Positions 1-5,173 of a DNA stretch of 5,173 nt are shown here, in pieces (position 1 is the first letter of the stretch; the number at the start of each line of letters is the position of its first letter). Position numbers and translations under genes: made by a program. The notes under the pieces are model-generated. The model saw nothing but the letters and a program-made list of their open reading frames with translations. It was not told the origin of the DNA and did no database searches. The DNA comes from an uncultured Lachnospiraceae bacterium (GTDB lineage: Bacteria; Bacillota; Clostridia; Lachnospirales; Lachnospiraceae): NCBI GenBank assembly GCA_934371475.1, contig CAKRNX010000159.1, forward strand, positions 1-5,173, written 5' to 3'.

Positions 1-82
1 GATCTGCACCGGCCGAAACGGAGCAGAGGAATAGACTGCGCAGCCCACAGATCAGAAACAGAAAAGACAAGGGGGAAATTTC
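1..82. other. Leader of the reductase gene, possibly with the tail of an upstream gene
   Basis: No complete gene is visible. In one + frame ten codons (reading ICTGRNGAEE) end at TAG 32-34, which could be the last residues of an upstream gene about 50 bp from the reductase start. A second frame stays open until TGA 84-86, overlapping the reductase ATG as ATGA, but its residues (many Arg, Asn, Gln and Ser) do not look like real coding sequence. A purine-rich ribosome binding site, AAGGGGGAAA, lies at 69-78. I see no convincing promoter or hairpin, so transcription may come from further upstream. Confidence 0.3.
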
Positions 83-1063
83 ATGATTTATAAGAAAGTA
101 AAGATGATAGAAGAAGAAATCTCGGCGATCGGTATCGGATGCTGGGGATTTGGAGGTGACTGGGATACTTCAGAAGAGGAGAAATCTATCCGCATCATTC
201 ATGAGGCGATTGATCTGGGCATCAATTTCTTTGATGTGGCTCCGGTGTATGGCTGGGGTGTATCAGAGACGATTCTTGGCAAAGCGCTGCAGGGCGGCAA
301 GCGGGACAAGGTACTGATTGCGTCCAAGGCAGGGCTGACCTGGGAGAAAAAATATGAGACACAGAATAATCTGAGCAAGGCCAACCTGTTTCGTGAGATT
401 GATGACAGTCTGAGACGCCTTCAGACGGATCACATTGATATTTATCAGATGCACTGGCCGGATCCCAACACCCCGCTGGAGGAGACTGCTGAAGCGCTTT
501 CGGAGCTGAAAAAAGCCGGAAAGATTCGTTATGTGGGGCTGAGCAACTTTAATCAGAAAGATGTGGAAAAGATGATGGAGATGATCGAGGTGAACTGCCA
601 GCAGTCTCTCTACAATATGCTGGAGCGCAATCCGAAAAGCTATCATTCCATTCCTCTGGATTACCGGACTGAAAGCGAAGTACTGCCTACAGTCAGAAAA
701 TACGGTCAGGCATTCCTTCCCTACAGCCCTATGTTCCAGGGACTGCTGGCAGGAAAATTCCTGAACGGTCAGCTCTTCTCCGAGCATGATATCCGCAGAG
801 CTAATCCGAAACTGGCCGGGCCGGAAGCTGAGATTTATATGAATGCGGCACGCAAGGTAAAAGCATTTGCGGAGGAGATTGGCCATCCTATGAATGAAGT
901 TTCCTTAAACTGGCTGAGACAGAAAGAAGAAGTCACCTCTATTATCGGCGGCGCATCGTCTACAGAGCAGCTGGAAAAAAATGTCCGCTGCCTGAACTGG
1001 GAGCTGGATGAGGAGATGCTGGCCAGACTGAATGAGATTACGGCACCATTGGAATTTCTCTGA
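83..1063 (+). CDS. Aldo/keto reductase, IolS/YhdN-like
   Basis: This is a cytosolic NAD(P)H-dependent oxidoreductase of the aldo/keto reductase superfamily, 326 residues, the usual length for a single TIM-barrel domain. The N-terminus (MIYKKVKMIE, then IGIGCWGFGG at 17-26) is the standard first strand. The catalytic tetrad is complete: Asp51 in FFDVAP, Tyr56 in VYGWG, Lys82 in IASKAG and His124 in YQMHWPD. VGLSNF (151-156), QSLYNML (174-180), YSPMFQGLLAGKF (214-226) and the C-terminal cofactor-phosphate segment IIGGASSTEQLEKN (287-300) are in family order. The overall pattern resembles the AKR11-type IolS/YhdN group and related sugar-active reductases, but the substrate cannot be read from it. 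The ATG at 83 is chosen because AAGGGGG lies about 7 bases upstream and the protein then starts as the family does. The kinase gene begins 28 bp downstream, which suggests a shared transcript and a sugar or sugar-alcohol substrate. Confidence 0.93.
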   Translation: MIYKKVKMIEEEISAIGIGCWGFGGDWDTSEEEKSIRIIHEAIDLGINFFDVAPVYGWGVSETILGKALQGGKRDKVLIASKAGLTWEKKYETQNNLSKANLFREIDDSLRRLQTDHIDIYQMHWPDPNTPLEETAEALSELKKAGKIRYVGLSNFNQKDVEKMMEMIEVNCQQSLYNMLERNPKSYHSIPLDYRTESEVLPTVRKYGQAFLPYSPMFQGLLAGKFLNGQLFSEHDIRRANPKLAGPEAEIYMNAARKVKAFAEEIGHPMNEVSLNWLRQKEEVTSIIGGASSTEQLEKNVRCLNWELDEEMLARLNEITAPLEFL

Positions 1064-1091
1064 TTGAAGAGAAGAGACGGGAGGATGAAAC

Positions 1092-2609
1092 ATGAAACGA
1101 TACATTCTGGCTCATGACTTAGGCACATCTGGAAATAAGGCAAGTCTGTTCACCGTGGACGGCAAACTCGTGGGAAGTCAGGTGTTTGCTTATGATGTCC
1201 ATTATTTTAACGGAACATGGGCAGAACAGGATGCTGATGACTGGTGGAATGCCGTGTGCATGACGAGTAAAAATCTGATTCAGTCCACAGAGATTGATCC
1301 GGAAGAGATCGGGGCGGTCAGCTTCAGCGGGCAGATGATGGGATGCCTGTGTGTGGATCGACAGGGCAGGCCGCTGAGAAAATCCATTATCTGGGCCGAT
1401 CAGAGAGCGCAGGAACAGGCGGCTCAGATTGAGAGCCATATCAGCCAGCAGGATTTTTATCATATTGTAGGTCATAGAAATACGGCATCTTACGGTGTAC
1501 AGAAACTGATGTGGGTCAGAGATCATGAGCCGGAGATCTATGAACAGACATACAAGACCCTGAATGCAAAAGACTATATTGTATTTAAACTGACCGGAAA
1601 ATTCTATACAGAATATTCTGATGCCAACAGCATGTGCTGTTTTGATCTGAAACATCTGAAATGGTCTGAAGAACTGATCGAATATGCAGGAATTGATGGA
1701 GACAAGCTGCCGGAGTTGAAACCTTCCACCTTTGTGGCAGGCGGAGTGACGAAGGAAGCTGCCGCAGTAACAGGGCTGGCAGAAGGCACGCCGGTAGTGC
1801 TGGGGGCAGGGGACGGTGTGACTGCCAATGTAGGTGCAGGATCTATTGAGCCGGGCAAGACCTACAGCTGTATGGGAACTTCGGCGTGGATCACTACTAC
1901 CACAGAAAAACCGGTATTTGATTCGCAGATGCGTTCTGTGACCTGGGCACATGCAATTCCGGGTCTGTATGCGCCGAACGGTACGATGCAGACAGCCGGA
2001 GGAGCATACAGCTGGCTGAAGAATACGATCTGCCAGATGGAGAGCTTTGAAGCAAAACAGCAGGGCCGCAGTCCCTATGATCTGATCAATGAGGAGATTG
2101 AGCAGAGCCCGGCGGGTGCGAACGGTGTGCTGTTTCTGCCGTATCTTCTGGGTGAGAGGGCACCGAGATGGAACCATGAGGCGAAAGCATCTTTCCTGGG
2201 ACTGAAGGCGGAGAGCACCAGAGCAGATATGCTCCGCAGCGTGCTCGAAGGTGTGACAATGAATTTGGCGATTGTGCTGGATATTCTGAAAACGCAGGTT
2301 AAGATTGATGAAATCATGGTGGTCGGCGGAGGTGCCAAAGGCCGGGTATGGCGTCAGATCATGGCCGATGTATACAACACAAGGATTGTAGTTCCGACCG
2401 TGCTGGAGGAGGCCGGTTCCATGGGCGCGGCCGTGATCGGCGGTGTCGGAGCGGGGATTTACAAAGATTTTCATGCGATTGACCGCTTCCTGGAGATTGC
2501 CGATGTGCAGGAGCCGAATCCGGCAGCTGTAGAGGCCTATAAGCCGGTGAGAGAGCTGTTTGACGACTGCTACTTTGCACTGGAGAAAGTATATTCCAAG
2601 ATGAAATAA
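1092..2609 (+). CDS. XylB-like FGGY-family sugar kinase (xylulokinase-like)
   Basis: This is an ATP-dependent cytosolic carbohydrate kinase of 505 residues, close to the 480-510 typical of xylulokinases. The N-terminal domain has the phosphate-1 loop HDLGTSGNKASL (8-19), WAEQDADDWW (43-52; E. coli XylB has WSEQDPEQWW) and IIWADQR (99-105). SYGVQKLMWVRDH (133-145) matches FGGY signature 1 except for Gly where Pro, Ser or Thr is expected. The catalytic base is Asp241 in GAGDG. The C-terminal ATP domain shows MGTSAW (261-266), FLPYLLGERAPRW (348-360), a full FGGY signature 2 from Ala366 to Glu386, and the adenosine-binding VGGGAKGRVWRQI (411-423). The nearest named family is D-xylulose 5-kinase (XylB). 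However, the sugar-pocket motif is GQMMG (80-84) rather than GQMHG, so another ketose is possible and I withhold the gene symbol. GGGAGG at 1079-1084, 7 bases before the ATG, supports the start. It is probably the second gene of a unit with the reductase. Confidence 0.93.
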   Translation: MKRYILAHDLGTSGNKASLFTVDGKLVGSQVFAYDVHYFNGTWAEQDADDWWNAVCMTSKNLIQSTEIDPEEIGAVSFSGQMMGCLCVDRQGRPLRKSIIWADQRAQEQAAQIESHISQQDFYHIVGHRNTASYGVQKLMWVRDHEPEIYEQTYKTLNAKDYIVFKLTGKFYTEYSDANSMCCFDLKHLKWSEELIEYAGIDGDKLPELKPSTFVAGGVTKEAAAVTGLAEGTPVVLGAGDGVTANVGAGSIEPGKTYSCMGTSAWITTTTEKPVFDSQMRSVTWAHAIPGLYAPNGTMQTAGGAYSWLKNTICQMESFEAKQQGRSPYDLINEEIEQSPAGANGVLFLPYLLGERAPRWNHEAKASFLGLKAESTRADMLRSVLEGVTMNLAIVLDILKTQVKIDEIMVVGGGAKGRVWRQIMADVYNTRIVVPTVLEEAGSMGAAVIGGVGAGIYKDFHAIDRFLEIADVQEPNPAAVEAYKPVRELFDDCYFALEKVYSKMK

Positions 2610-2644
2610 AAGGATCAGATTTTCTGTGGATCACTTTGATCTGC

Positions 2645-2676
2645 ATTTTGTATCGGGCAGTGCAAAATAATTTTTT
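2645..2676 (+). terminator. Weak candidate terminator after the kinase gene
   Basis: ATTTTGTA (2645-2652) can pair with TGCAAAAT (2661-2668), with one G-T wobble and an 8-base loop. It is followed by AA and six T (2671-2676). The position, about 35 bp after the kinase stop, and the T-run fit an intrinsic terminator. The stem is almost all A/T and would be unstable, so this may be chance. The larger hairpin at 2811-2857 is an alternative end point. Confidence 0.25.
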
Positions 2677-2810
2677 AACCGAATCAAATAAGTCCCCTGC
2701 TTCAATTGCGAATATCCGTTTGACTTCCTGCCTGAGTCATATGCGTCATGCGCAGGTCATCGCGGGTAGAAGCACAGCAGATGGAAAAGAAAAATTTTAA
2801 TCTTAGAAAG

Positions 2811-2857
2811 AGAAGCCGGATTTCGGACAGCGGTAACAGTTGCGAAATCCGGCTTCT
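2811..2857. terminator. 15-bp perfect hairpin, probable terminator
   Basis: AGAAGCCGGATTTCG (2811-2825) is the exact reverse complement of 2843-2857, with a 17-base loop that can pair further (CAGC with GTTG). On the + strand it is followed by TTGCTGTAATAT, a poor T-tract. On the - strand it is followed by CTTTCTAAGATT and a later T-run, somewhat better. It lies 200 bp beyond the kinase stop. Likely roles are an end of the reductase-kinase transcript, or the terminator or a stem of an RNA read from the - strand. The inverted repeat is certain; its job is inferred. Confidence 0.5.
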
Positions 2858-2868
2858 TGCTGTAATAT
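2840..2868 (+). promoter_or_regulatory. Tentative promoter for galM
   Basis: TTGCGA (2840-2845) and TAATAT (2863-2868) are spaced by 17 bp, and each matches four of six bases of the vegetative -35 and -10 boxes. Transcription from here would give galM a 5' leader of roughly 200 bases containing all the hairpins between 2926 and 3017. The -35 box overlaps the descending arm of the 2811-2857 hairpin. I found no better pair nearer galM. A match of this quality can easily arise by chance. Confidence 0.2.
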
Positions 2869-2925
2869 AGCTTTGTATCATTACGGGTGTCCGCGTTTGC
2901 ATAGGGCAGGAGAACGACTAGGGAT

Positions 2926-3017
2926 ACATCAGATGTGAGGTGGCTCCCACCTCGCTGCAAGAATGCCGGGGCATTCTTAAAATCGAAACGGGCACAAAGT
3001 GGAGCGAATACTTTGTG
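2926..3017. repeat. Cluster of four consecutive inverted repeats upstream of galM
   Basis: Four perfect inverted repeats follow one another: ACATC-a-GATGT (2926-2936), GAGGTGG-ctc-CCACCTC (2937-2953), AAGAATGC-cggg-GCATTCTT (2959-2978) and CACAAAGT-9 nt-ACTTTGTG (2993-3017). The last three can each form a stable small stem-loop. The first has too short a loop for RNA and may be a binding-site-like palindrome. None is followed by a T-tract on either strand, so they do not look like terminators. They may be a structured leader RNA of galM, part of an RNA on the opposite strand, or a dispersed repeat element. The class is unknown to me; only the pairing is directly seen. Confidence 0.5.
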
Positions 3018-3080
3018 ATACAGGAACAGGGAATGGAAAGATGACAATGTTTCATTTACCGGCAGAGAGGAGAATAACAT

Positions 3081-4133
3081 ATGGCAGTAACAAAAAATGA
3101 ATTTGGAAAATCAAAAGAGGGAAAAGAACTGACAGTATTTACACTGTCCAACAGCCATGGTATGAGCGTAAAGGTGACAGATCTGGGGGCTACTCTGGCG
3201 GCGATCATGCTGCCGGATAAATACGATAATGTAAGGGATGTTTTGCTGGGCTATGATACAGCAGAAGGATACTATGAGGGCACCTGTTATTTTGGTGCAC
3301 TGATCGGGCGCAGCGGCAACCGGATCGAGAAGGGCAGATTTGAACTGAATGGAAAAACATATCAGCTGGATCTGAACAATAACGGCAACAATCTTCACAG
3401 CGGCAATTATGGATTTGACAAGCGCCAGTGGGATGTGGCAGAAGTAACAGACAGCAGCGTCAGGTTTGCGATCCTGGATGAGGATATGCAGGATGGTTAT
3501 CCGGGCAACTTCCGGTGTTCTGTGACCTATACGCTGACAGAAGAAAATGAGCTTTTTCTCCACTACGAGGCAGAGAGTGATCAGGATACAGTGGCAAATA
3601 TGACGAATCATGCGTATTTTAACCTGGGTGGAGAGGATTCAGGATCTGTACTGGATCAGGAAGTGATGCTGACGGCAGAATATTACACGCCGATCCGGGA
3701 TTCGGGATCGATTCCTACCGGAGAGATTGCGCCTGTTAAGGGAACGCCGATGGATTTTACGGTGAGCAAGAAAATTGGCAAAGACATAGATGCGGACTTT
3801 GAGCAGCTGCAGTTTGCCGGCGGCTATGACCACAATTTTGTACTGAAGCGGGAGAAAGGTACCGTGGAGAAATTTGCGGAAGCATACTGCCGTCAGACCG
3901 GCATCTGCCTGGAGGCGTATACTGATCTGCCCGGAGTGCAGTTCTATACCGGAAACTTTATTACGCCGGAGCCCCTGGGCAAGAGGGGGAGATCCTATGC
4001 AGAGCGGGATGCTTTCTGCCTGGAGACGCAGTTCTATCCGAATTCTATCAACCAGGAGGGGTTTGCCAGACCTGTGATCCGTGCGGGAGAGAAATATGAG
4101 TCCACGACCTGCTATAAGTTTTCTGTAAAATAA
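3081..4133 (+). CDS. galM: Aldose 1-epimerase (mutarotase)
   Basis: GalM interconverts the alpha and beta anomers of aldoses such as galactose and glucose, feeding the Leloir pathway and other sugar kinases that use one anomer. The protein has 350 residues, normal for the family, and forms a single galactose mutarotase-type beta-sandwich. Expected motifs occur in order: NSHGMSVKVTDLGATL (24-39), PDKYDNVRDVLLGYD (45-59), GRSGNRI (76-82) with the active-site arginine region, NNLHSG with His106, the catalytic acid His177 in TNHAYFNL, substrate-binding Asp250 in GGYDHNF, GVQFYTGNF (285-293) and the catalytic base Glu315 in FCLETQFYPN. No key residue is missing. The start is supported by AGAGGAG at 3066-3072, 8 bases before the ATG. 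It lacks a signal peptide, so it is cytosolic. The 471-bp gap upstream and terminator downstream suggest it may be transcribed alone. Confidence 0.96.
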   Translation: MAVTKNEFGKSKEGKELTVFTLSNSHGMSVKVTDLGATLAAIMLPDKYDNVRDVLLGYDTAEGYYEGTCYFGALIGRSGNRIEKGRFELNGKTYQLDLNNNGNNLHSGNYGFDKRQWDVAEVTDSSVRFAILDEDMQDGYPGNFRCSVTYTLTEENELFLHYEAESDQDTVANMTNHAYFNLGGEDSGSVLDQEVMLTAEYYTPIRDSGSIPTGEIAPVKGTPMDFTVSKKIGKDIDADFEQLQFAGGYDHNFVLKREKGTVEKFAEAYCRQTGICLEAYTDLPGVQFYTGNFITPEPLGKRGRSYAERDAFCLETQFYPNSINQEGFARPVIRAGEKYESTTCYKFSVK

Positions 4134-4152
4134 AAGTGTGAGAGAAAAGAAG

Positions 4153-4209
4153 AAACCCGAAACTGTTTTGAGTCAGTAAAGAGACGGAACAGTTCCGGGT
4201 TTTTATTTT
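4153..4209. terminator. Strong intrinsic terminator between convergent genes
   Basis: AAACCCG (4153-4159) pairs with CGGGTTT (4196-4202), and AACTGTT (4161-4167) pairs with AACAGTT (4188-4194). One A-C mismatch separates the two blocks, and the loop is about 20 bases. The T-tract TTTTTATTTT (4200-4209) follows on the + strand, making this a classical rho-independent terminator 19 bp after the galM stop. On the - strand the hairpin is followed by CTTCTTTTCTC, so it may also stop the convergent regulator gene, whose stop codon lies 34 bp from the stem. Confidence 0.92.
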
Positions 4210-4236
4210 CAGAGAGCTGCCTGAAATCACTGCATA

Positions 4237-5173
4237 TCAGATTGCTCCGAGAAATGGCCGGATAAAAAACAGCCCGGCTCCAATGGAAGGTATTTCATCG
4301 CTGTGGGGTCCGGGAATAATTCTGACCGGATGTGCATTCAGGCTGCATTGTGCATCGGTATATTCTGACAGCAGAAGATAATCTCCGGCTGTAAAAAAAG
4401 TATTGAGGAAGCCTCCGATAATGATATCACAGTCTATTACGTGACGGATCATGCCGATCCCGCGTGCCAGTGTGCGCAGATATTTGTCCCAGAGGGACAC
4501 GGCAGAGAAGTCGTTATTTCTTACATGATCAAAAAAAACGGGCAGTTCCATTCCGGCGTCATCCCGCAGGCTGTTGGCAGAACAGTAGGTTTCCATACAT
4601 CCGCGTTTTCCGCAGTAACAGAGACGGCCGTCGGGAACGAGGCAAAGATGCTCATAGGTGCCGCTGATCATGGAATGGCCGTGATAAATATGACGGTTCA
4701 GAATCAGCGCTCCGCCGAAATTGCGGTTGAGGGAAAGATAGACAGCATCCTTGATTTTTTCATCAAACCAGAGAGTTGCGGAGGCGGCTGCGGAAGCATC
4801 ATGGAGAAAAATGCAGGGATAATGAAGATATCTGCCGAAATGTTCCAATGTCAGACCGGTATTCCCCATAATCTGGCCGTAAACAATGTGGGTTCCATCG
4901 GTGGAAATCAGCGCCTGTATCGCGATCCCGACCCCTAGAATGGATTCATTTGGATAAGGAAGTTCCTCGAGAAACCGATTGACAAAGCTGCAGACTTCCT
5001 GAAAATAACAATCTTCATTAGAATAAGGAAGATTTAGAATGCGGCCGGAGAGAACCGTGCCATAGATATCAATGACACTGATGCGCACAAATTCTTTCAG
5101 GATCTCAAGGCCTGCGCTGATAGCAACCGTGGAGTTGCAGGTGTAGATCTGCGCCTTCCGGCCACCTGTAGAG
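4237..5173 (-). CDS. ROK-family transcriptional regulator (NagC/XylR type), 5' end cut by window
   Basis: This is the C-terminal 311 residues of a ROK protein, open to the window edge (first whole codon 5172-5170). Numbering from there, STGGRKAQIY (1-10) is the linker that in NagC/Mlc/XylR-type regulators follows the winged helix-turn-helix, so the roughly 80-residue DNA-binding domain lies outside. The ROK sugar-binding fold follows: LGVGIAIQALIS (79-90), HDASAAA (124-130) with the conserved Asp125, and the ROK zinc motif with His175, Cys185, Cys187 and Cys192 in CYCGKRGCME (185-194). SIGAGLFF (296-303) is near the C-terminus. Kinase features are degenerate: the first-strand DxGxT phosphate loop is replaced by LEILKE, and the ExGH motif reads TYEH. 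It is therefore a sensor, not a sugar kinase. A GTG at 5088-5086 would give a 283-residue protein but cuts off conserved linker sequence and is not the start. It is convergent with galM and probably controls a sugar-use gene set, in or beyond this window. Confidence 0.92.
   Translation of the reverse strand, partial: STGGRKAQIYTCNSTVAISAGLEILKEFVRISVIDIYGTVLSGRILNLPYSNEDCYFQEVCSFVNRFLEELPYPNESILGVGIAIQALISTDGTHIVYGQIMGNTGLTLEHFGRYLHYPCIFLHDASAAASATLWFDEKIKDAVYLSLNRNFGGALILNRHIYHGHSMISGTYEHLCLVPDGRLCYCGKRGCMETYCSANSLRDDAGMELPVFFDHVRNNDFSAVSLWDKYLRTLARGIGMIRHVIDCDIIIGGFLNTFFTAGDYLLLSEYTDAQCSLNAHPVRIIPGPHSDEIPSIGAGLFFIRPFLGAI

Larger units (their letters stand above)
2610..3080. other. 471-bp non-coding region rich in inverted repeats
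   Basis: I find no credible gene here. On the - strand 107 codons are open from 3080 to 2757, but the putative ATG is the CATATG shared with the galM start, no ribosome binding site precedes it, and the translation is low-complexity in places and matches no family I know. The region instead holds inverted repeats: a weak A/T stem before a T-run (2645-2676), small overlapping stems around three GTCAT copies (2736-2760), a 15-bp perfect hairpin (2811-2857), and a run of four inverted repeats (2926-3017). The galM ribosome binding site, AGAGGAG at 3066-3072, lies at the end. Such spacing and density suit a separate transcription unit for galM plus a structured RNA or a dispersed intergenic repeat. 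Confidence 0.6.

Noticed and set aside
490..503. A cre-like palindrome around AAGCGCTT in the reductase gene
   Set aside because: The spacing does not fit the CcpA consensus (the TG is one base too close to the AA), and it lies in the middle of coding sequence.
1119..2474. A long 451-codon open frame on the - strand opposite the kinase gene
   Set aside because: The + strand frame contains all the FGGY motifs. The antisense reading is rich in Cys, His and Arg with no family resemblance, a usual shadow of codon bias.
2720..2725. TTGACT as a -35 box
   Set aside because: It matches five of six bases, but no acceptable -10 box lies 15-19 bp downstream, and the bases also form a small stem (TGACT with AGTCA at 2735-2739).
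2702..2902. A 66-codon open frame on the - strand downstream of the kinase
   Set aside because: It passes through the 15-bp hairpin, lacks a convincing ribosome binding site, and shows no domain features.
2757..3080. A 107-codon open frame on the - strand across the intergenic region
   Set aside because: Its ATG is the CATATG of the galM start, it has no ribosome binding site, no recognisable family, and it runs through every hairpin of the region. The open frame looks accidental or a by-product of a repeat.
2926..3080. A known riboswitch or T-box upstream of galM
   Set aside because: I see no T-box GGTGG specifier arrangement with an antiterminator, no terminator hairpin with T-tract before galM, and no conserved core of a riboswitch class that I recognise.
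4441..4938. A 165-codon open frame on the + strand inside the regulator gene
   Set aside because: It is antisense to the ROK coding sequence, whose conserved motifs show that the - strand is the true one.

Overview
The window looks like chromosomal DNA from an anaerobic gut-type Firmicute, most probably a member of the Lachnospiraceae or a close relative. This is an inference from the style of the proteins (a xylulokinase-type FGGY kinase, GalM and a ROK regulator in one sugar locus), a G+C content that looks close to one half, purine-rich GGAGG-type ribosome binding sites and a classical intrinsic terminator. No rRNA, tRNA, integrase, transposase or CRISPR array is present, and the species cannot be read from the sequence.

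Layout: bases 1-82 are a short leader that may contain the last codons of an upstream gene. An aldo/keto reductase (83-1063) and a xylulokinase-like FGGY sugar kinase (1092-2609) follow on the + strand, 28 bp apart, each with its own ribosome binding site, so they are very probably co-transcribed. A 471-bp non-coding stretch (2610-3080) comes next. It holds a 15-bp perfect hairpin that probably ends the first unit, and a dense run of smaller hairpins. An aldose 1-epimerase, galM (3081-4133, +), follows. A strong hairpin with T-tract (4153-4209) separates it from a convergent ROK-family transcriptional regulator (4237 to the window edge, - strand), which is cut by the window edge and lacks its DNA-binding domain here.

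Function: this is a carbohydrate-use locus. GalM interconverts sugar anomers, the reductase can interconvert a sugar carbonyl and an alcohol using NAD(P)H, the kinase commits a sugar (probably a ketose) to central metabolism by phosphorylation, and the ROK protein is a plausible sugar-responsive regulator of nearby genes. The actual substrate is not revealed: the kinase has GQMMG where typical xylulokinases have GQMHG.

No clearly new system is visible. The least explained part is the intergenic region 2610-3080, whose packed inverted repeats suggest a dispersed repeat, a structured leader of galM, or an antisense-strand RNA. The ROK reading frame also needs correcting: a GTG at 5088 could be mistaken for its start, but the frame is open to the edge and carries typical ROK linker sequence.
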